A stretch of 41,004 nt of DNA, taken from assembly GCA_013154175.1 (NCBI GenBank), contig JAADCZ010000017.1:1-41004 (forward strand). The letters are read 5' to 3'. Made by a program: the position numbers and the translations under genes. Every line of letters begins with the position of its first letter. Position 1 is the stretch's first letter. The stretch is from Thermodesulfobacteriota bacterium (GTDB lineage: Bacteria > Desulfobacterota > Dissulfuribacteria > Dissulfuribacterales > QOAL01). Below are positions 16,601 through 25,717 of the stretch, piece by piece. Below the pieces are notes generated by a model. It was not told the DNA's origin, made no database searches, and saw only the letters and a program-made list of their open reading frames with translations.

Positions 16601-17938
16601 AGAGAGCAAGGTGGAGCAGACCTTGGGCTTTTGACACACGAGATCCAGCCACGCCCTGATGTTTTGCAGATGAGCCGGGTTCGAAATCACGTGCCACTCT
16701 GTATCCACACCCTGGACACCAGGGGTCTGGAAACCAAAGGCGACAACCTCCTGGAGGAATAGCTCTATTAACCGCGTATTCTCCCTCTGGAGAATCTCTG
16801 TTCCAAGGGCGTTGATGCACTGAAGGGCAGTCCTCGGAAACTGGCCAATCTGCTGCTTCAAGAGGGCAAAGCTCTTGGGGATGATCTGTCTCAGTTCATC
16901 GAAGTCTGCTGTCTTTACCAGACATACAAGGTTCTTGTTGAGCTGACGAAGGACCTCTTCGTGTATGATATTAAGACCCTCCATCTCCACCATGTGAAAG
17001 AGGAAGAGGAGATAAATGGAAATACCGTCAACATATTTCCCCTTGTCCTTGTCAAAGGAAAGCCTGCAGGAAACCTGCCCCAGGGCCCGGGCAATATCCT
17101 TATACCTTTTTACCACGTCCACGTGGCCAGGCAGCTCCGCCAGGGCAAGCGCAGCCTCTCTGTAATTTTCCATTGCCTCTATCTGCCTCGTCTCTTCCAG
17201 CAGGACCTTGAAGGTCTTGTGGCTGACAGGCTCGAGCATCTGCATTATCCGTTCATAATCCTCCGGCTCTATCCAGAGTCCATACTGTTTGAGACTGGCC
17301 TTCAGCCATTTCTGGGGCCCATCCTGGCTCAACCAATACTCGTATGTGATGCGTCTGGTCTTTAAGAGGAGCCTCTTACACCACTTCCACAGTTCATGGT
17401 TGTCATCCAGATTTGCCAGGCGCCTAGAAAGATTCTTTACGAGCCGTGCAAGTGGATGAAAGCTGGTGGCAATTGCATAGGCAATGGTATCATCGACCTC
17501 GGACAACTCCTTGAACACATGGGTAAAGGCTGGTACCAGGGCTTCGAGGGTCTCCTGTTCCCCTGCCCTTACAATCTTTTCCATATAGGCCAGAAGCCCA
17601 TCGGCTGCCCGCTTCTTTTCCTTCTCCCTTGGAGCATCCTCGATGAGTTTCAAGAATGTCTCGAGCAGGACCTTGCATGCCTGTACCCCATATTCGGAAC
17701 GCACATATGTACTGAAGTTCTTCAGGGAAAAGGAACGCAGATCGTAAACCAGAGCGGCCCAGTTCTTATAGGGGTGATGAAGCTCGAAAAGTAGGTAGTC
17801 GGCCTGGCGCAACATGCCCTTGTAGCCTTCCACCGCCTTTCTGATGACCTCATATTTCTGTTCTATCTCTACCCTGTCAACCTGGGTTTCCTTCAGGTTC
17901 GTCTTCAGGGCCTTTGATTGGGCTATTATATCCGTCAT
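13658..17938 (-). CDS. Giant PPDK-like PEP/pyruvate-binding domain protein
   Basis: A 1426-residue protein. The C-terminal 500 residues look like the ATP-grasp and phosphohistidine parts of pyruvate phosphate dikinase. LGNKGYNLLLLAQAGIPVPP begins near residue 932; SVRSGAAISMPGMM is near 1008; NESGTGVLFTANP and GNQGEDIVSG follow; EQLYILQTR closes the ATP-grasp part. The mobile domain carries GGQTSHA with the probable phospho-His near residue 1359. No C-terminal PEP/pyruvate-binding TIM barrel follows; the protein stops soon after. Residues 1 to about 925 are predominantly helical-looking, charged, and not recognised by me. It starts 3 bases after the classical gap gene without a good ribosome site close by, so it probably relies on coupling. 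It is likely a dikinase/phosphotransferase with an unknown acceptor, or a regulator of the glycolytic enzymes; neither is shown. Confidence 0.8.
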   Translation of the reverse strand: MTDIIAQSKALKTNLKETQVDRVEIEQKYEVIRKAVEGYKGMLRQADYLLFELHHPYKNWAALVYDLRSFSLKNFSTYVRSEYGVQACKVLLETFLKLIEDAPREKEKKRAADGLLAYMEKIVRAGEQETLEALVPAFTHVFKELSEVDDTIAYAIATSFHPLARLVKNLSRRLANLDDNHELWKWCKRLLLKTRRITYEYWLSQDGPQKWLKASLKQYGLWIEPEDYERIMQMLEPVSHKTFKVLLEETRQIEAMENYREAALALAELPGHVDVVKRYKDIARALGQVSCRLSFDKDKGKYVDGISIYLLFLFHMVEMEGLNIIHEEVLRQLNKNLVCLVKTADFDELRQIIPKSFALLKQQIGQFPRTALQCINALGTEILQRENTRLIELFLQEVVAFGFQTPGVQGVDTEWHVISNPAHLQNIRAWLDLVCQKPKVCSTLLSALTINLQLGGTCIKDTDLFQRDITKLLNSDIEPIYNLVKEFCRSIPVYFNEIGAEGLLRDVSTELDEISKRRDILIHFLRKQSHVESNNLIVDFIEAIFSFWYSRQKEGLEPFLPPEILKQISPYGPYVDHVHKIIRHLASRLGLEPFAKKVHLFLSSSEEEIRQLIDEVEDVPPHEKRRVELLIKMYRLEYMKYNLGVQEIRFNLEEAKKLGFEGMDKVLKVIDSDDNEEALKVILDEIEELKNIILSKERYEVQESIYHKRHIAADIPSMYGKYHERKFDALGLTFRLENLANLFFERLIAEVEVPFITRSTFVSLLRHLKLLWRAVQLNGVYSKKFATYLTLLEKSLGVRRFSFTQYLDIVKGLSEGVKDMIYVYYLSPHEENLNKIIRQLWPDKLLPKYKNSVRPDASIQEVVHQVSEAFLRGLISSTFGLQHLDNFVARLYQALSSQREYLSPRELDMLLSYDPKQDLCSIHQPDKVTGNLIQLGNKGYNLLLLAQAGIPVPPAIIVTTEVFRYYSLFYKLQGAYKNFKRQVREGIREIEERSGMRFGDPSNPLLLSVRSGAAISMPGMMSTVINVGMNFEIAEGLAKKYGNLWFAWDNYRRFVQSWAMSFGLEREVFTALMQAHKAKYKVEKKRQFTGEQMKELALAYRDAVIAKGLVIEDDPFEQLFTSIRLVLNSWNSEKARAYREIMEISDHWGTAVIIQAMAYGNLSNESGTGVLFTANPYKKLDRVSLWGDYSVGNQGEDIVSGLVATNPISMEQSEELGLSVEDSLEKRFPEIYGALLKWVKYLISEKKWTPQEIEFTFEGPKPEQLYILQTRDMVTKRRTRVSVFIPTAELERSCLGRGIGVSGGALSGKAVFTLEEIERIRKQEPETKLILIRSDTVPDDIKEISSADGILTAKGGQTSHASIVAFRLDKTCVVGCEQLKVYELDGKAEINGHTIRSGDYISIDGRKGFVYSGKHEIRTEEDSSII

Positions 17939-17941
17939 GAC

Positions 17942-18979
<1,038 letters not shown>

Positions 18980-18993
18980 TTATTAGAAGTTAA

Positions 18994-19446
18994 TCACTGA
19001 GAAAGGGATTTCATCTCCATGACACAAAATTCTCCCTTGACCCTGCGGGGATTGCATACAAAAGAAAATCCGTGGCTCTGGTAAAAGGAGATTGCAAGAA
19101 AGTTATCCTTGTAAACATCCAGCACGACCTTTTTGGCCCCGCGTCGCCTTGCATAGGTCAGGAGACATTTCAGCATGAAGGAGCCAAGCCCTCGCCCCCA
19201 ATAGTCTTTGTCCACTGCAATATTCAACAAATAACACTCTTCAAAAAGAATACGAAAACAGATGTAGCCAACTATGCGCTCCCTATTGTCCTTGGGACAC
19301 AGACACCAGAACCTGGTTGATCTTTCCTGGGCCAGGTGGAATTCAAACCCCGCTGTCGGCCAGGGTCTAAACTGACACTCTTCTTCGATACGATGGATGG
19401 CTTCTATATCGGCAGGTTCTACCCTTCTGAGAATAAAACCGTGCAT
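18994..19446 (-). CDS. rimI: GNAT-family N-acetyltransferase, RimI-like
   Basis: About 150 residues with a complete GNAT fold. An N-terminal FILRRVEPADIEAIHRIE strand-helix is followed by LLNIAVDKDYWGRGLGSFML, which contains the acetyl-CoA loop (Q/R-x-x-G-x-G/A class). The C-terminal DNFLAISFYQSHGF is typical of RimI, which acetylates the N-terminus of ribosomal protein S18. The frame continues to a TTG at 19461; neither candidate has a clear ribosome site, and I chose the ATG at 19444-19446 because it gives the usual distance to the first strand. The acceptor of the acetyl group could also be a small molecule. Confidence 0.78.
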   Translation of the reverse strand: MHGFILRRVEPADIEAIHRIEEECQFRPWPTAGFEFHLAQERSTRFWCLCPKDNRERIVGYICFRILFEECYLLNIAVDKDYWGRGLGSFMLKCLLTYARRRGAKKVVLDVYKDNFLAISFYQSHGFSFVCNPRRVKGEFCVMEMKSLSQ

Positions 19447-19483
19447 AAGAAGGTGTTTCAAATGGAAGAAGAAAAAAATCTAC

Positions 19484-19882
19484 CTAACGGTTGAGAATCT
19501 GGGTAGCCTGATTGATGCTTTTTCGGGCATATTCCACAATTGACTGTGCAGCCTCTGCCAATGTCATGGACTCCCTGCACTGGGACAGCCTTATGAGCAT
19601 GGGCAGATTGACACCCGTTATGACCTCCACCTTGCCTTCCTCCAAAAAGCTGAGGCTCATGTTGGCAGGTGTTCCGCCAAACATGTCTGTGAGTATGAGG
19701 ATGCCGTCACCTGTATCCACCTGTTTTATGGCCTTCTTTATGGCCTGCTTCATTTCCTCAACACTTCTGGAAGGGTCCACGGTCAAGGCAACCACATTTT
19801 CCTGGTCTCCAACAATAAAACCTGTGGTCTGAACCAGTTCCTGGGCTAGGTTTCCATGGGCGGCCACCACAACTCCAATCAT
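19484..19882 (-). CDS. Mannose-type PTS EIIA domain protein
   Basis: A 132-residue stand-alone EIIA of the mannose class. The phosphorylation site is His9 in VVAAHGN; LILTDMFGGTPANMS and the ITGVNLPMLI block are conserved for the family. No EIIB/C/D permease genes are near. It sits directly behind rapZ and ptsN, where E. coli has the HPr paralogue gene npr. A regulatory role in a sugar-free phosphorelay is therefore more likely than sugar transport. Confidence 0.88.
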   Translation of the reverse strand: MIGVVVAAHGNLAQELVQTTGFIVGDQENVVALTVDPSRSVEEMKQAIKKAIKQVDTGDGILILTDMFGGTPANMSLSFLEEGKVEVITGVNLPMLIRLSQCRESMTLAEAAQSIVEYARKSINQATQILNR

Positions 19883-19885
19883 GTA

Positions 19886-20770
19886 TCATCCCTCTCTGTC
19901 CAAATCTCGATGGGTGACAATAACCTCTTCACCCCTCTGTGTAAACATGTCTCCCAACCAGCGGGCAATTGCAACACTCCGATGTCGTCCTCCTGTACAC
20001 CCCACACCCACCACGAGATAGACCTTGCCCTCAGCGTGGTACTGGGGGATGAGAAAGCCGAAAAGGGACTCGAGGTGTTTCAAAAATTCCTTGGTCTGCT
20101 CCTTGTCGTGCACATATCGATACACCTTATCATCGAGGCCGCTAAGACCCCTGAGCTCTGGAACGAAATAAGGATTTGGAAGAAAACGAACGTCTAACAC
20201 CAGGCTGGCATCAGCCGGAACTCCATATTTGAACCCGAAGGAAATGACATGTATGAGGGGTTTGGTCAGATCCTCTCTGTAGGAGTACATGTCCAGGACG
20301 ATTTGCCTCAGCTGGTGAACATTCCTGTTGGATGTATCAATATAGTTGTCTGCATACTCCCTCAGGCCACGAAGCCTGCGCCGTTCTTCTGCAATGGCCT
20401 GAAAGATGTCCCCCTTTGACTGGAGGGGATGTTTCCTGCGGGTCTGACTGAAACGCTGAACCAGCACATTGTCTGCAGCGTCCAGGAACAAAACCTCGAG
20501 ATGAAACCCCTTGGATTTCACTTGGGAAAAGATGGATTCATACTTATCGAGAAACCCCTTCTCCCTAACGTCCATTACAAGGGCCACCCGAGTTGGAATT
20601 TCAGTGCTCTTCTCGGTAAGGGACAAAAACTCTGGAAGAAGGGCAATGGGCAGGTTATCCACACAGTAGTAGCCCATATCCTCGAAGGCCCGTAGAGCAG
20701 TGCTCTTTCCCGAGCCAGACATTCCCGTGATTATAACTGTTTGTATGTTTCTCGACTGGTGCTGTGTCAA
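19886..20770 (-). CDS. rapZ: RapZ/YvcJ-type RNase adapter, nucleotide-binding protein
   Basis: A 294-residue P-loop protein with Walker A GMSGSGKST at 16-24, the RQTRRKHPL-like basic stretch, and the C-terminal signature GVGCTGGRHRSV. In E. coli RapZ binds GlmY/GlmZ small RNAs and controls GlmS levels; in other bacteria the homologue's role is less clear. The frame opens with TTG, overlapping the ptsN stop by four bases (TTGA), without a good ribosome site, which suggests translational coupling. Order ptsN-rapZ matches E. coli. Confidence 0.93.
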   Translation of the reverse strand: MTQHQSRNIQTVIITGMSGSGKSTALRAFEDMGYYCVDNLPIALLPEFLSLTEKSTEIPTRVALVMDVREKGFLDKYESIFSQVKSKGFHLEVLFLDAADNVLVQRFSQTRRKHPLQSKGDIFQAIAEERRRLRGLREYADNYIDTSNRNVHQLRQIVLDMYSYREDLTKPLIHVISFGFKYGVPADASLVLDVRFLPNPYFVPELRGLSGLDDKVYRYVHDKEQTKEFLKHLESLFGFLIPQYHAEGKVYLVVGVGCTGGRHRSVAIARWLGDMFTQRGEEVIVTHRDLDREG

Positions 20771-21243
20771 GCTAGAACACCGTAAGACCTATTTTCAGCT
20801 GCTTGTATCATCTGGAAAATCTCCATGGGATCCCTTGCACCAGATAATCTCTTTATCAGCTCTCTGTCTTTTAGAAGTCTAGCTATCTTGGCAAGGAGCC
20901 CCAGATAGCTCGTAGTGGCCTCTTCAGGCGCCAAGAGGAGAAATATCACATATACGGGCTTTCCATCCAGGGAGTTGAAGGGAACACCTTCCGGGCTTAT
21001 GCCCGCTACCACCAGCAATTCATCGAGCCCCACAATTTTCGCATGGGGAATGGCTATGCCCCCACCAATGGCCGTCGTACCCAAGGCTTCCCTTTCCTCG
21101 ATTACCCTGAAGATCTCCTCTTCGGGCAGGTCGGCCACACATGTGGAGACCTTCCTTGCCAAGGCCCTGATAACCTCGGTCTTGGAGGCCCCCTCCAGGG
21201 GAAAAATTATGCACTCATGCCTGATATATTTTACTATTCGCAC
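20767..21243 (-). CDS. ptsN: PTS IIA-like nitrogen regulatory protein
   Basis: EIIA-Ntr family protein of 158 residues with the phosphorylatable His67 in GGGIAIPHAK. The fructose/mannitol-type EIIA fold blocks (EREALGTT, LLAPEEATTSYLGLLAKIARLL) are clear. It starts with GTG; a GGAG lies 9 bases upstream at the end of hpf. It stands between hpf and rapZ as in E. coli. No EI-Ntr or NPr gene is inside the window, so the phosphate donor must be encoded elsewhere if the relay works. Confidence 0.94.
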   Translation of the reverse strand: MRIVKYIRHECIIFPLEGASKTEVIRALARKVSTCVADLPEEEIFRVIEEREALGTTAIGGGIAIPHAKIVGLDELLVVAGISPEGVPFNSLDGKPVYVIFLLLAPEEATTSYLGLLAKIARLLKDRELIKRLSGARDPMEIFQMIQAAENRSYGVLA

Positions 21244-21246
21244 TAC

Positions 21247-21774
21247 TTACGGCTCCAGAAGCCCGAGTCCGCCATCCTTTCTCCAGTAGATAACATTTAC
21301 GCGATTTGTTTCAGCATTGATAAAGGCCAAAAAGCCCTTTCCAGTTATTTGCAGCTGATCGGCTGCCTCTTCTATGGACATAGGCTTTGGGTTGATCTTC
21401 TGGATGGTGATGACCTGATCCTGATCCCCTTCTTCTGCCTCCTGGGCAGTGAGTGGCGGAGCAGGAGCCACATTCTGTGCACTGGTTCTCCGGCTCTTGA
21501 CCTTTTCCCTGAACTTCTTTAGTTGCCTTTCAATCTTATCGAGGACGAGATCTACGGCTGCCCTCAAATCGTCATGTTCCTGCTTGGCAGCAGCCCTGAT
21601 TCCATCACCGGTAATGACAACTTCGGCTGTCTTGCGAAACTTTTCAGCGGTGAGCACCACATTCACATTCATTGGTGAATCGCTGTATTTCTTCAGCCGT
21701 GAGAATCTATCTTGTATATAGTCTTTCAGTTCATTGGAATGCTCCATATGACGAAAGGTTACATTAATCTGCAT
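21247..21774 (-). CDS. hpf: Long-form ribosome hibernation promoting factor
   Basis: A 175-residue HPF/YfiA-family protein. The N-terminal S30AE domain (about 1-100: INVTFRHMEHSNELKDYI, HDDLRAAVDLVLDKIERQLKK) binds the 30S decoding region. A flexible Pro/Ala/Glu linker follows, and a C-terminal domain (KPMSIEEAADQLQ...FLAFINAET) typical of the long form makes 100S dimers without RMF. E. coli HPF at this locus is the short form, so the long form is a difference. GGAGG lies 10 bases before the ATG; it lies between rpoN and ptsN. Confidence 0.94.
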   Translation of the reverse strand: MQINVTFRHMEHSNELKDYIQDRFSRLKKYSDSPMNVNVVLTAEKFRKTAEVVITGDGIRAAAKQEHDDLRAAVDLVLDKIERQLKKFREKVKSRRTSAQNVAPAPPLTAQEAEEGDQDQVITIQKINPKPMSIEEAADQLQITGKGFLAFINAETNRVNVIYWRKDGGLGLLEP

Positions 21775-21807
21775 AAGGATTTTTCCTCCATTTTTTTATG
21801 CGACTCG

Positions 21808-23277
21808 TCAGATCTTGGGCCGCTTCCTACGACTTGAGGGCAAAATTCCCATAAGATCCCTGTACTTTGCCACTGTTCTTCTGGCAATCTTGATGTTGTC
21901 TTTGGCAAGGATCTCAACGATCTGTTTATCGCTAAAGGGTTTTGTGGGATCCTCATTTTCAATAAGCCGCCTGATGCGTTCCTTGACACTCTGGGCAGCC
22001 ACATCCTTGGATCCATCCTTCCTGGTAAGACCTGTGCTGAAGAAAAACTTGAGCTCGAATATCCCCTGAGGAGTATGGACATACTTGTTGCTTGTCACCC
22101 GGCTGATCGTGGATTCGTGCATGCCCACATCTTCAGCCACGTCCTTCAAGACCATTGGTTTCAAATAGGCGATGCCCTTGTCCAAAAACTCCCGCTGGAA
22201 CTTCACTATACTCTGGGTGACCTTGTATATGGTCTTCTTCCTTTGATGGATGCTCTTTATTAGCCACAAGGCCGATTTCATCTTCTCCTGGATGAATTCC
22301 TTGGCATCTTGTGGCACATCACCATTCTTGGCTGCATCCTTATAGACGGGATTGATGCGAAGATTTGGCAGATCTTCCTCGTTGAGGGCCACGACATATT
22401 CGTCGCCCACCTTGTAGACGTAGATGTCTGGCACTATGTACTGGACTTCTTCAGAGGAATAGGCACGCCCTGGCTTTGGCTCCAGGGACTTTATGACCTC
22501 AATTGCCTTGACCACGTCCTCTGGCTTTCTGCCAGTTGCCTTGGCAATCTGCTGATAGTTGTGTAGCTCCACCTGATGCAGGTGTTTGGACACCAATTCC
22601 TTGACCAGAGGGTCCTCTATGCCAAGATGGTCTATTTGTATGAGAAGGCATTCCCTAAGGTCCCTGGCTGCAACGCCCACTGGGTCAAATTCCTGGACCT
22701 TCTTGAGCACGCGTTCCACATGCTCCACATCGGTGCCACTGTCTTCGGCTATTTCCTCCACAGTGGCCTTCAGGTATCCATCCTTGTCGAGGTTGCCTAT
22801 GATGAGGCTCGCAATCTTGCGATCCTCTTCGGACATATCTGACAACTGAAGCTGCCAGGTCAGATGATCCTTCAGATCGGACTTGGAGGCAACGATATTT
22901 TCGTAGTTGGGTACTTCCTTTTCCTCAAAGGAATATGAGGGCAGAGAACGCCTGTATTCGTCGTCCCATACCTCTTGCCAGTTGGTATCCTTGATGGCGT
23001 CCTTTTCCCAAGGTGTCTTCTCTGCCTCAGTTGCAGCAAGCCCTGGCACCGCTTCAGAATCAGCCCAATCCTCCTGGCCCTGTTCGTCACCCCGGGTGTT
23101 TTTTTCCAAGTCTGCAGTGGTTGCCTCTTCCAGGAGCGGGTTAGCCTCAAGCTCTTGGTTAATGGTTTCTATGAGCTCGAGACGCGATAGCTGAAGCAGC
23201 TTGATAGCCTGCTGCAGCTGAGGGGTCATAACGAGCTGCTGTGTAAGCTTGAGGTTCTGTTTCAGTTCAAGGGCCAT
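21808..23277 (-). CDS. rpoN: RNA polymerase sigma-54 factor
   Basis: A 489-residue sigma-54. Region I at the N-terminus is Gln/Leu-rich (LKQNLKLTQQLVMTPQLQQA), an acidic region II follows (about 50-110), then the core-binding part, a helix-turn-helix (MHESTISRVTSNKYVHTP), and the RpoN box ARRTVAKYR near the C-terminus that contacts the -24 element. It lies 3 bases after lptB, exactly as in E. coli lptB-rpoN-hpf. Confidence 0.97.
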   Translation of the reverse strand: MALELKQNLKLTQQLVMTPQLQQAIKLLQLSRLELIETINQELEANPLLEEATTADLEKNTRGDEQGQEDWADSEAVPGLAATEAEKTPWEKDAIKDTNWQEVWDDEYRRSLPSYSFEEKEVPNYENIVASKSDLKDHLTWQLQLSDMSEEDRKIASLIIGNLDKDGYLKATVEEIAEDSGTDVEHVERVLKKVQEFDPVGVAARDLRECLLIQIDHLGIEDPLVKELVSKHLHQVELHNYQQIAKATGRKPEDVVKAIEVIKSLEPKPGRAYSSEEVQYIVPDIYVYKVGDEYVVALNEEDLPNLRINPVYKDAAKNGDVPQDAKEFIQEKMKSALWLIKSIHQRKKTIYKVTQSIVKFQREFLDKGIAYLKPMVLKDVAEDVGMHESTISRVTSNKYVHTPQGIFELKFFFSTGLTRKDGSKDVAAQSVKERIRRLIENEDPTKPFSDKQIVEILAKDNIKIARRTVAKYRDLMGILPSSRRKRPKI

Positions 23278-23280
23278 AGT

Positions 23281-24012
23281 TTAAAGCGAAAATTCCTCTC
23301 CTAAATATATCTTTCTAGCTATTTCACTCGTGGCAATCTTCTCTGGACTGCCATACTCGATAACTTTTCCAGAACTTACAATATAAGCGCTGTCACACAC
23401 AGTCAAGGTTTCCCGGACGTTGTGATCCGACAGGAAGATTCCAATCCCCCTGCCTCTTAACTCCTTGATAATACCTTGAATATCTGCCACTGCCAAAGGA
23501 TCGACACCGGCAAAGGGCTCATCGAGAAGAACGAACTTTGGATCCGTGGCAAGGGCCCTGGCAACCTCCACTCTGCGCCTTTCCCCGCCAGATAGGGACT
23601 CTGCCTTCTGTTTCGCCAGGGATGTAAGACCCATATCCTCAAGTAGCTCCTCTACCCTTTCTTTTCTCTCCTTCTTGGGCAATCCCCTGTTCTCAAACAC
23701 TACCTCTATATTTTCAAAGACGGTCAGTTTTCTGAAAACAGAGGGCTCCTGGGGCAGATAGGTGATACCCATATTTGCTCTCTTGTGCATGGGCATATGA
23801 GTAATTTCCGTGTCGTCCAGAAAAACCTGCCCGCCATCGGGCCTTATGAGCCCGGCAATCATGTAGAATGTCGTTGTCTTGCCTGCCCCATTGGGCCCAA
23901 GTAGGCCGGTTATTGTGGAGCTTTTGAGAACCAGGCTCACGCCATCCACAACAGCTCGGCCCTTGTAGATCTTTTTGAGCTCCTTTGCCTCAAGACAGCT
24001 CTGGCCAGACAT
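23281..24012 (-). CDS. lptB: LPS export ABC transporter ATPase LptB
   Basis: A 243-residue ABC ATPase that powers lipopolysaccharide extraction by LptFG(C). Walker A is GPNGAGKTTT (39-48), the signature is LSGGERRR near 143, Walker B is FVLLDEP near 163, and the switch His is in LSDHNVRE. These blocks and the MGITYLPQEPSVFRKLTV motif are LptB-specific. It overlaps lptA by one base (TAATG). Confidence 0.96.
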   Translation of the reverse strand: MSGQSCLEAKELKKIYKGRAVVDGVSLVLKSSTITGLLGPNGAGKTTTFYMIAGLIRPDGGQVFLDDTEITHMPMHKRANMGITYLPQEPSVFRKLTVFENIEVVFENRGLPKKERKERVEELLEDMGLTSLAKQKAESLSGGERRRVEVARALATDPKFVLLDEPFAGVDPLAVADIQGIIKELRGRGIGIFLSDHNVRETLTVCDSAYIVSSGKVIEYGSPEKIATSEIARKIYLGEEFSL

Positions 24013-24542
24013 TAGTCACCTTCTGAAAATACAACGGCTTCAACCCTATCCTTGCCAGAGCTTTCAACAACGCTTCTGCTCTCATTCACATAGAGGACTA
24101 TCTTGTCCCCCTTGATGGTATTGGGGCCGTCCCAAACCTGTGCATTCTTCAAAAGAACTATCTTCTCTTGTGGTTTGTAATAGATGGCCTCCTTTGCCGT
24201 TGCCTTTCTGCGCCCCTGGACGATTTTCAGGTGACCCATGAAGACTATCTTCTTCAGCCGCCTCTTTTTCTTGTTATCGGCGGTTTTCTGCTGATCGTAA
24301 AAGACCTCCAGACGGTCGGCATAAATGGTAAGATTTCCCTTTTTGGCAACGACGTTGCCTGTGAAGACCACGGTACCCTTCTGGTCATAGGCCTCCATCT
24401 TGTCACTGCTGATTCGTATGGCCTGCGAAGGCTTCTTCTTGGCCTTTTTGACCTCCTTGCAGATGCCACTGGTGGCTCCAGTAAAGCAAAAAAGGACCAT
24501 CAATATCAGGAGCACCCTGACCGTTTCTCTAAATATTTTCAT
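24012..24542 (-). CDS. lptA: LPS transport periplasmic protein LptA
   Basis: A 176-residue OstA-type beta-jellyroll protein that bridges inner and outer membrane in LPS transport. It has a signal peptide (about 1-28, hydrophobic VLLILMVLFCFTGATSG). The fold is seen in KMEAYDQKGTVVFTGNVVAKKGNLTIYADRLEV-type strand pattern and the C-terminal IKGDKIVLYVNE. Placed between lptC and lptB as expected. Confidence 0.92.
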   Translation of the reverse strand: MKIFRETVRVLLILMVLFCFTGATSGICKEVKKAKKKPSQAIRISSDKMEAYDQKGTVVFTGNVVAKKGNLTIYADRLEVFYDQQKTADNKKKRRLKKIVFMGHLKIVQGRRKATAKEAIYYKPQEKIVLLKNAQVWDGPNTIKGDKIVLYVNESRSVVESSGKDRVEAVVFSEGD

Positions 24543-24579
24543 TGCCTGACATCACCTCTATTGTGCATAAAATCACCAG

Positions 24580-25146
24580 CTAGGTGCCTATATCTCCTTC
24601 TTCTTTTATAATTGCCCTAGGGAAATAAAGCAAAAGTTTGTGTTCGCTCAAAAGATACACCATATTTTTTCCAACGAGCTCGTTTCCATTGTCTCCCTTG
24701 AGCCTTACCTGCCCCGGCGCCTCGATTGTCTTTTTGCCAGGGTAGTAAAACAAAAGGTCTGTGGTCAGGACATAGTCTCGGACGCCTGTGACCTTCACGT
24801 TCCCAGAGACGACCACGACCCCAGTGGAAATCCGATACTGCCCCCGTTTTGCAGACACCATCACCGGATGGTTGGACTGGGGCTGAAAGGTTATGTTGAC
24901 CTTGTCGAAGTCAACCTCCTTTTCCTTCTCATAAAAACGGGCAAGACTCGCCTCAACCAGCCACTGGGCTGCCTTGTCCCGGGCATCCCGCCTGTATCTG
25001 ACCCCGTAGAGGACCAGCGCAGCCTTCAATTTCTTGAGTTCAGGGGAAAAAAACGATTGTTCCTGATCCTCTGACTTGAAGAAGATTACCCCGACTGCCA
25101 GGGTAAAAAGAACAACTGCAATCCAGAAATAGATTCTTTTGTTCAA
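24580..25146 (-). CDS. lptC: LPS export protein LptC
   Basis: A 188-residue bitopic protein. One N-terminal membrane anchor (about 6-24, FWIAVVLFTLAVGVIFF) is followed by a periplasmic jellyroll with LptC/YrbK-type strands (VDFDKVNITF, GVVVVSGNVKV, VLTTDLLFYYPGKKTIEAPG, VELVGK-like KGDNGNELVGK). Sequence conservation in this family is low, so the call leans partly on position between kdsC and lptA, which is the standard order. Confidence 0.87.
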   Translation of the reverse strand: MNKRIYFWIAVVLFTLAVGVIFFKSEDQEQSFFSPELKKLKAALVLYGVRYRRDARDKAAQWLVEASLARFYEKEKEVDFDKVNITFQPQSNHPVMVSAKRGQYRISTGVVVVSGNVKVTGVRDYVLTTDLLFYYPGKKTIEAPGQVRLKGDNGNELVGKNMVYLLSEHKLLLYFPRAIIKEEGDIGT

Positions 25147-25159
25147 CTTGATTCCCGAG

Positions 25160-25717
25160 TTAGTAGGCGGAATTCAAATAGAGCTGAAAACTCTTTTCCA
25201 AGAGTCCCTTTGACATAAGAATCAGTTCGCACACCTCTCTAACGGCTCCCTGGCCACCAGGAGCCTTGGTAACATAATCCACGTGTTCCTTCATGCCAGT
25301 TGCAGAATCTGCTACTGTAACCGCTAAACCACATCTTTTCAAAAGGGGCAGGTCGACCCAGTCATCTCCAATTGCACAAACCTGCTTTGCGTCGAGCCCA
25401 AACTCGATGAGGAGCTCATTGAGACATTCCACCTTGCCTGCAACTGCCTGAAACACATGGCTGATTCCTAACTCTGCACACCTCTTTTCAAGGGCCTTTG
25501 ACTTTCTGGCGCTAATTACTGCACTCTTTATGCCGTGAAGGGCAAGTAACTTGATTCCTAGGCCATCTTTGACATGAAAGGACTGAACCTGCTGGCCTTG
25601 GTCAGTATAGACTATCCTGCCATCCGTTAACACCCCATCCACGTCCAACACGAGAAGTTTGACATTGGACGCCTTGTGCTTTACCTCATCGCTTAGTTGC
25701 ACCGAATCAAATGACAT
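25160..25717 (-). CDS. kdsC: 3-deoxy-D-manno-octulosonate 8-phosphate phosphatase
   Basis: HAD phosphatase (185 residues) removing phosphate from Kdo 8-phosphate. Motif I is LLVLDVDGVLTDG, followed by ISARKSKALEKR and motif IV IGDDWVDLPLL. The small size without a cap domain fits the tetrameric KdsC type. An in-frame TTG at 25723 lies too close to the GAGGT site; the ATG at 25715-25717 has it at 8 bases and was chosen. It overlaps kdsA by 11 bases. Confidence 0.94.
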   Translation of the reverse strand: MSFDSVQLSDEVKHKASNVKLLVLDVDGVLTDGRIVYTDQGQQVQSFHVKDGLGIKLLALHGIKSAVISARKSKALEKRCAELGISHVFQAVAGKVECLNELLIEFGLDAKQVCAIGDDWVDLPLLKRCGLAVTVADSATGMKEHVDYVTKAPGGQGAVREVCELILMSKGLLEKSFQLYLNSAY

